From assembly GCA_035327585.1 (NCBI GenBank), contig DAOLDD010000016.1, forward strand, positions 7,514 through 71,513: a stretch of 64,000 bases of DNA. The letters are read 5' to 3'. The position numbers and the translations under genes are program-made. This document shows, piece after piece, positions 60,434-64,000 of this stretch (positions within the stretch are counted from its first letter, which is position 1; each line of letters opens with the position of its first letter). This DNA comes from JAMLJG01 sp035327585. Lineage in GTDB: Bacteria > Verrucomicrobiota > Kiritimatiellia > CAIVKH01. The notes under the pieces are model-generated. The model had not been told where the DNA came from and did not search any database. It saw nothing but the letters and a program-made list of their open reading frames with translations.

Positions 60434-60934
60434 ATGAACTTGGATTCCGGCGGCAGCAGCATGGGCACGTATGTCAGCACAGGCATTGCCATTCTCGGCG
60501 TAGCGCTCGCCGGAACGGCACTCTATGTGGCGCTCAACTCGGGCAAAGGCGACGCGCGTCAAGACGACCGCCTTTCCGAACTCGAACAAAAAGTCGATCG
60601 ACTCACCGGCGCGTCCGAGGAGTTGAACGGCCAGATTCGCGGACTCTACAATCAAACGCGCACCTCGCTGCAAAATGTCGGCGAAGAAATGAACCGACTG
60701 CGCGATGAACTCAAAACGCGGCCCGCGCCCGTCGCAGCCGCTCCCGCGGCGCCATCCGTCGCGGCCACCACCGCGAGCCCCGCGTCCGCCGGAGGCACCT
60801 ACACCATCCGCGCCGGCGACCTGCTCGGCAAAGTCGCCCACACCCAGGGCACCACCGTCGACGCCATCCTTAAGGTAAACCCCGGCCTCAATCCCAACCG
60901 CCTCAAGGTCGGCCAGGTCATCAACCTGCCCTGA
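60434..60934 (+). CDS. Membrane-anchored coiled-coil LysM protein
   Basis: The 166-residue protein has one membrane segment (about 12-34, TYVSTGIAILGVALAGTALY). A charged coiled-coil (about 38-95, DRLSELEQKVDRLTGASEEL) and an Ala/Pro linker (about 96-118) follow. A C-terminal LysM domain (about 121-166) reads YTIRAGDLLGKVAHTQGTTV and NPGLNPNRLKVGQVINLP. LysM domains bind peptidoglycan or chitin-like glycans, so the protein likely tethers the membrane to the cell wall. It diverges from the giant-protein operon and is followed by a REP pair. Confidence 0.88.
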   Translation: MNLDSGGSSMGTYVSTGIAILGVALAGTALYVALNSGKGDARQDDRLSELEQKVDRLTGASEELNGQIRGLYNQTRTSLQNVGEEMNRLRDELKTRPAPVAAAPAAPSVAATTASPASAGGTYTIRAGDLLGKVAHTQGTTVDAILKVNPGLNPNRLKVGQVINLP

Positions 60935-60937
60935 TTC

Positions 60938-61019
60938 CGGCTCGCCGGGACGGCTCGCCCTACCATCCACCGCATTTCCCTTGATTTGAAAGGTAGGGCG
61001 AGGTGTCCCACCGAGCCGC
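60938..61019. repeat. REP unit pair after the LysM gene
   Basis: CGGCTCGCCGGGACGGCTCG followed by CCCTACC (60938-60964) and GGTAGGGCGAGGTGTCCCAC plus CGAGCCGC (60992-61019) are REP units in opposite orientation. They match the RAYT-flanking units. The gap 61020-61118 after them shows nothing else clear. Confidence 0.8.
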
Positions 61020-61124
61020 AAACGGGTTTCGGGATAAGGTTTAGCCATTCGCGCCCTCCGCTTGACACGACGCCCCGGCGCCCGTAGCTTCTCCCGTTCG
61101 TTGGGGCGGAATTGAGGAGTGCAC

Positions 61125-61445
61125 ATGGCGATTCAGATTTCAGACAAGGCGAAGCAGGAACTGGCAAAGTTGGAGGCCACCGGCCCCAATTTCCTCCGTA
61201 TTTCCGTCGTTTCCGGCGGCTGCTCGGGCATGACCTATTCCGCCTGCATCGACAACACCCTCTCCGACTCCGACCAGGTGATCTTCGAGGAGGCCGACCT
61301 GCGCGTCATTGCCGACCCGAACAGTGCGATGTTCCTCGACGGCCTCAGCATCGACTACTCCGACGACCTCATCGCCTCCGGCTTCCGCTTCAAGAACCCG
61401 AAGGCCGTCAAAGCATGCGGCTGCGGCTCCTCCTTCGCCGTCTGA
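61125..61445 (+). CDS. A-type Fe-S cluster carrier (IscA/ErpA/HesB family)
   Basis: It carries or transfers Fe-S clusters to target enzymes. The 106-residue protein begins MAIQISDKAKQELAKLE and has the three conserved Cys: VVSGGCSGMTY (Cys33) and KACGCGSSF (Cys98, Cys100), the FxNP-CGCGxSF pattern of the family. The ATG at 61125 is preferred because GAGGAG lies directly upstream; GTG at 61119 would put the SD at the start codon. It is followed after 5 bp by a small unknown gene that probably depends on it. The specific type (IscA, ErpA or SufA) cannot be told. Confidence 0.93.
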   Translation: MAIQISDKAKQELAKLEATGPNFLRISVVSGGCSGMTYSACIDNTLSDSDQVIFEEADLRVIADPNSAMFLDGLSIDYSDDLIASGFRFKNPKAVKACGCGSSFAV

Positions 61446-61450
61446 CCCGC

Positions 61451-61672
61451 ATGGCCGTCAAACCGATAGACCTGCTGGGCGGCGAGTCCGTCTACTGCAT
61501 CAACGAAGCGCAGCTCAAAAGCGCGTTCCGCCTCGCCCACGAGGACCCCGACGCGTCCCCGCGCATCCAGGCCGAGATCGCCGCGCTGGAGCAAAAGTTC
61601 TCCCGCAACGAGCGCGCCGCCCTCGCCTTCGTCGTCATCGACCGCCTGCTCAAAAGCGGCCCCGGCGCCTAA
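61451..61672 (+). CDS. Small unknown protein coupled to the Fe-S carrier
   Basis: The protein is 73 residues from the ATG at 61451 (MAVKPIDLLGGESVYCINEA). It is short, helical, with a charged C-terminal half (EIAALEQKFSRNERAALAFV) and one Cys. No family that I recognise. It starts 5 bp after the IscA-like gene stop, which suggests a shared transcript and perhaps a role as a small adaptor or chaperone of that pathway. A longer frame runs through the carrier gene in another phase, but the compact start is the likely one. Only context supports a role. Confidence 0.5.
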   Translation: MAVKPIDLLGGESVYCINEAQLKSAFRLAHEDPDASPRIQAEIAALEQKFSRNERAALAFVVIDRLLKSGPGA

Positions 61673-61852
61673 AAGAAAATCCGAATGACCAAATCCGAAT
61701 GACGAACGGGTTTCTTTTCCGTCCTTGGTCATTCCGTCATTCGTCATTGGTCATTCCGTCATTGGTCATTTCCGGCCTTTCAACGTCTGCAAAAAGTATT
61801 TCCGCACGCCTGCAACGTCTGTAATTTACAGGCTCTGTAAAACGGGGTGTTT
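61673..61852. repeat. GTCATTC repeat block and paired TTACAGACGTTG element
   Basis: 61680-61770 contains GAATGACC/GAATGACG and the mirrored GTCATTCC/GTCATTCG units repeated five or more times, partly inverted. 61774-61825 holds two inverse copies of TTACAGACGTTG (cores 61781-61792 and 61813-61824, 32 bp apart) just upstream of the dehydrogenase start. No gene is visible in this 180-bp gap. Confidence 0.8.
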
Positions 61853-63133
61853 ATGCCGCGCAAAGAAATCATCGGACTGGTCGGTTTGGGCTATGTCGGA
61901 CTGCCGCTGGCTGTCGCGTTCTCGAAAAAGTATGAGGTGGTCGGTTTCGACGCGAAGCCAGCGCGCATCGAGGAACTGAAGTCCGGGCGCGACCACACGG
62001 GTGAGACGGAGCCGGGCGACCTGCGTCACCGCAACCTGTGCTTCACCGCCGATCCCAACGACCTCGCGCGCTGCACGTTTATCGTCGTCGCCGTGCCGAC
62101 GCCGGTGAATGTCGCGAAGGAGCCGGACCTCGAACCACTCGAGAAATCGTCCACCACCGTGGGCCGCATCCTCAAGCGCGGCATGATGGTCGTCTATGAA
62201 AGCACCGTGTATCCCGGCGTCACGGAGGACATCTGCCTGCCGATCCTCGAAAAGGAATCGGGCCTGAAGCTCGGCGACTTCGATCTCGGCTACTCGCCGG
62301 AGCGCATCAATCCCGGCGACAAACAGCACTCGGTCACCACCATCGTGAAGGTCGTCAGCGGACACGACAAGAAATCCGCCGACCGCTGCGCGGCTGTTTA
62401 CGGGTCGATCATCACCGCGGGCGTGCACCGCGCGGCGAACATCAAGACGGCGGAGGCCGCGAAGGTGATCGAGAACGTGCAGCGCGACCTGAACATCGCG
62501 CTGATGAACGAGCTGTCGAAAATCTTTTCGCGCATCGGCATCAATACGCGCGACGTGATCGCGGCGTCGGCGACGAAGTGGAACTTCCACAAATATCACC
62601 CCGGCCTCGTCGGCGGGCATTGCATCGGCGTGGACCCCTACTACCTCACGCACCGCGCGCTGGCGCTGGGCTACCATCCGGAGGTGATCCTCGCGGGCCG
62701 TCGCATCAACGACTCGATGGGCGCCTACGTCGGCGAACTGTGCATCCGCGAGATGATCGCCGCGGGGCGGCTGCCGAAGAACGCGAAGGTCTGGGTGCTC
62801 GGCATGACGTTCAAGGAGAACGTGCCCGATTTCCGCAACACGCGCGCGGAGGACGTCGTCGCCTATCTGCGCGGCTTCGGCTGCAACGTGACCACGTGGG
62901 AGCCGATGGGCACCGCGGAGCAGATCAAAAAATACTTCAATTTGGAAACGACGCTGCCGCGCCAGGCGCGCGACCTCGACGCGATCGTGCTGATCAACGC
63001 GCACGACGCGTTCCGCCCGCTGAAGCTCGCCGCGCTGCGCAAGAAGTGCCGCACGCCGGTGCTGGTCGACGTAAAGAACTTCTTCCCCGGCGACGAGGCG
63101 CGGCGACGCGGCTTCCGCTACGTCAGCCTGTGA
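61853..63133 (+). CDS. UDP-sugar 6-dehydrogenase (UDP-GlcNAc/ManNAc type)
   Basis: It oxidises the C6 hydroxyl of a UDP-hexosamine to a carboxylate in two NAD-dependent steps, for surface polysaccharides. The 426-residue protein has the N-terminal NAD motif GLVGLGYVGLPLAVAF, VVAVPTPVN, VYESTVYPGVTED, then the catalytic Lys and Asn region (ENVQRDLNIALMNELSK) and the Cys motif PGLVGGHCIGVDPYYL. A C-terminal substrate domain includes GMTFKENVPDFRNTRAEDV. The pattern fits the TviB/WbpO (WecC) group more than UDP-glucose dehydrogenase. The start codon at 61853 lies about 28 bp after the paired repeat. The next gene overlaps it by 4 bp. Confidence 0.9.
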   Translation: MPRKEIIGLVGLGYVGLPLAVAFSKKYEVVGFDAKPARIEELKSGRDHTGETEPGDLRHRNLCFTADPNDLARCTFIVVAVPTPVNVAKEPDLEPLEKSSTTVGRILKRGMMVVYESTVYPGVTEDICLPILEKESGLKLGDFDLGYSPERINPGDKQHSVTTIVKVVSGHDKKSADRCAAVYGSIITAGVHRAANIKTAEAAKVIENVQRDLNIALMNELSKIFSRIGINTRDVIAASATKWNFHKYHPGLVGGHCIGVDPYYLTHRALALGYHPEVILAGRRINDSMGAYVGELCIREMIAAGRLPKNAKVWVLGMTFKENVPDFRNTRAEDVVAYLRGFGCNVTTWEPMGTAEQIKKYFNLETTLPRQARDLDAIVLINAHDAFRPLKLAALRKKCRTPVLVDVKNFFPGDEARRRGFRYVSL

Positions 63134-63849
63134 GCACCGGGCGCATCGCCTGTCTCCAACACGTCCCTTTCGAGGGGCCCGGCGCGTTCGATGCGCTCCT
63201 GCGCGCGCGCGGCTTCACGGTGGAGCCTACGCTCGTCCCGCGCGACGGATTGCCGACCGGGCGGTTCGACGCGCTGCTCGTGATGGGCGGGCCGATGTCG
63301 GTGAATGATCCGGACGGCTGGATCCGCCGCGAGCGCGAATATATCCGCGAAGCCGTCGCGCGTGGGACACCCGTGCTGGGGATTTGCCTTGGCAGCCAGT
63401 TGCTCGCCGCCGCCTTCGGCGGACGTGTGGCGCCCGGCCCGCAGCCGGAAATCGGCATCATGCCCGTGCGCTGCACAGCGGCCGCCGCGCAAGACCTTCT
63501 CTTTTACCGGATGCCGCCCGCCTTCGATGTCGTCGAGTGGCACGGCGAAGGCATCACCGCCCCGGAGGACGCTGTCGTGCTCGCGGAATCCGACCGCTAT
63601 CCCGTGCAGGCCTTCCGCATCGGGCGCGCCGGGTACGGCCTGCTGTTCCACCTTGAACTGGAGGCGGATGGCCTCGAGCGGCTGTGCACGCACTGCCCGG
63701 CGGACCTGCTGCGCAGTGGCGTCACAAAGGCGCAGGTGCTGGCCGAGCACAAGAAGGCCGCCGCGGAAATGAAGCAGCGCGCCGAATGGATCATCGACGC
63801 CTTCGCCGACCTGATCCGGGACGGCCGGGCGCACCCGCCGCCCGGTTGA
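63130..63849 (+). CDS. Class I glutamine amidotransferase
   Basis: The 239-residue protein starts at a GTG overlapping the previous stop (GTGA). It shows the Cys nucleophile in VLGICLGSQLLAAAFGG (near residue 85), WHGEGI, and a His-x-Glu pair in LLFHLELEADGLERL (near 178). A VMGGPMSVND segment precedes, typical of the GMP-synthase-like GATase group. These enzymes free ammonia from glutamine, alone or for a partner; similar stand-alone proteins also act on gamma-glutamyl compounds. Coupling to the sugar dehydrogenase suggests use in surface-sugar amidation, an inference. The C-terminal helix (KKAAAEMKQRAEWIIDAFAD) looks intact. Confidence 0.88.
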   Translation: MSTGRIACLQHVPFEGPGAFDALLRARGFTVEPTLVPRDGLPTGRFDALLVMGGPMSVNDPDGWIRREREYIREAVARGTPVLGICLGSQLLAAAFGGRVAPGPQPEIGIMPVRCTAAAAQDLLFYRMPPAFDVVEWHGEGITAPEDAVVLAESDRYPVQAFRIGRAGYGLLFHLELEADGLERLCTHCPADLLRSGVTKAQVLAEHKKAAAEMKQRAEWIIDAFADLIRDGRAHPPPG

Positions 63850-64000
63850 CACCCCGCTCAGTATTCCCCGACCTTACTCCGGTAGGGCGCGTTGGCCCAA
63901 CGCGCTGGGTATATGTACGGACTCGAAATCGTTTAAACATCCGCCTGGGTGGACGCCGCGCTCCGCCGCGGCGTTTTCCGTGCGCGGAGCGCCCGGACCA
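63850..64000. repeat. Right-edge gap with REP variant and GGTGGAC palindrome
   Basis: GGTAGGGCGCGTTGGCCCAA at 63881 is a variant of the REP unit. 63950-64000 repeats the palindrome seen at 20886-20940 (GTGGACGCCGCGCTCCGCCG ... GTGCGCGGAGCGCCCGGACC) and continues past the window edge. No coding sequence is seen after 63849. Confidence 0.7.

Overview
The window is GC-rich chromosomal DNA with tightly packed genes on both strands. It looks like a free-living Gram-negative bacterium, most likely from the PVC group (Kiritimatiellota/Verrucomicrobiota/Lentisphaerota-like) or a neighbouring uncultured phylum. The signs are giant secreted proteins built from cadherin-like modules with a PDGDxLSNxEEY-type C-terminal segment, a complete-looking glycogen branch with several GH57 proteins, a sigma54-dependent activator, mevalonate-pathway genes, and many short interspersed intergenic repeats. 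The phylum is an inference, because no rRNA gene is present.

Layout. 1-6 kb: a possible gene start at the left edge, a polytopic GT-C-like membrane protein, a C39-like cysteine peptidase, a VOC protein, a secreted rhodanese, and a two-gene unit made of a 2H phosphoesterase and an RtcR-like (CARF-like domain plus AAA+ plus Fis) sigma54 activator. 6-12.6 kb: an isoprenoid locus with HMG-CoA reductase, type 2 IPP isomerase, HMG-CoA synthase and two GHMP kinases; between the isomerase and the synthase lie a membrane rhodanese and a REP-associated transposase (RAYT) bracketed by its REP palindromes. 12.6-12.9 kb: a tRNA-Ser(GGA) preceded by two tandem 103-bp copies of its own 5' half, each carrying a 51-bp double hairpin. 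13-26.5 kb: an alpha-glucan/glycogen cluster on the minus strand (three GH57 proteins, DUF4912 protein, PLD-like enzyme, glycogen synthase, branching enzyme), interrupted by a VapBC-like pair. 26.6-33.2 kb: housekeeping and accessory genes (DUF5672 protein, HI0933-type flavoprotein, YlbF-like protein, a heme-copper-oxidase-subunit-I homologue lacking most copper-B ligands, PriA).

33.4-60.2 kb is a single minus-strand block of six genes, about 27 kb, encoding secreted or surface proteins: 353 aa, 604 aa, 3066 aa (PA14), 885 aa (RTX-like plus Calx-beta), a PpiC-type lipoprotein chaperone, and 3650 aa (cadherin-like/FG-GAP). Spacing of 50 bp or less and stop/start overlaps suggest one transcript. 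This is the strongest candidate in the window for an undescribed surface or export system. 60.4-64 kb: a LysM membrane protein, an A-type Fe-S carrier with a small partner ORF, a UDP-sugar dehydrogenase and a coupled class I glutamine amidotransferase.

Several repeat families occupy the intergenic gaps: REP units (GGTAGGGCGAG), CTCACCCC/CCCTCTCCC palindromes, GTGAAC hexamer hairpins, CGCAGAT/ATCCGCG inverted repeats, GTCATTC repeats, and a paired TTACAGACGTTG element whose two cores are always 31-32 bp apart. No stretch over 300 bp is empty; the longest non-coding stretch (12635-13002) holds the tRNA and its partial copies. No CRISPR array, rRNA, integrase or insertion sequence other than the RAYT was seen.
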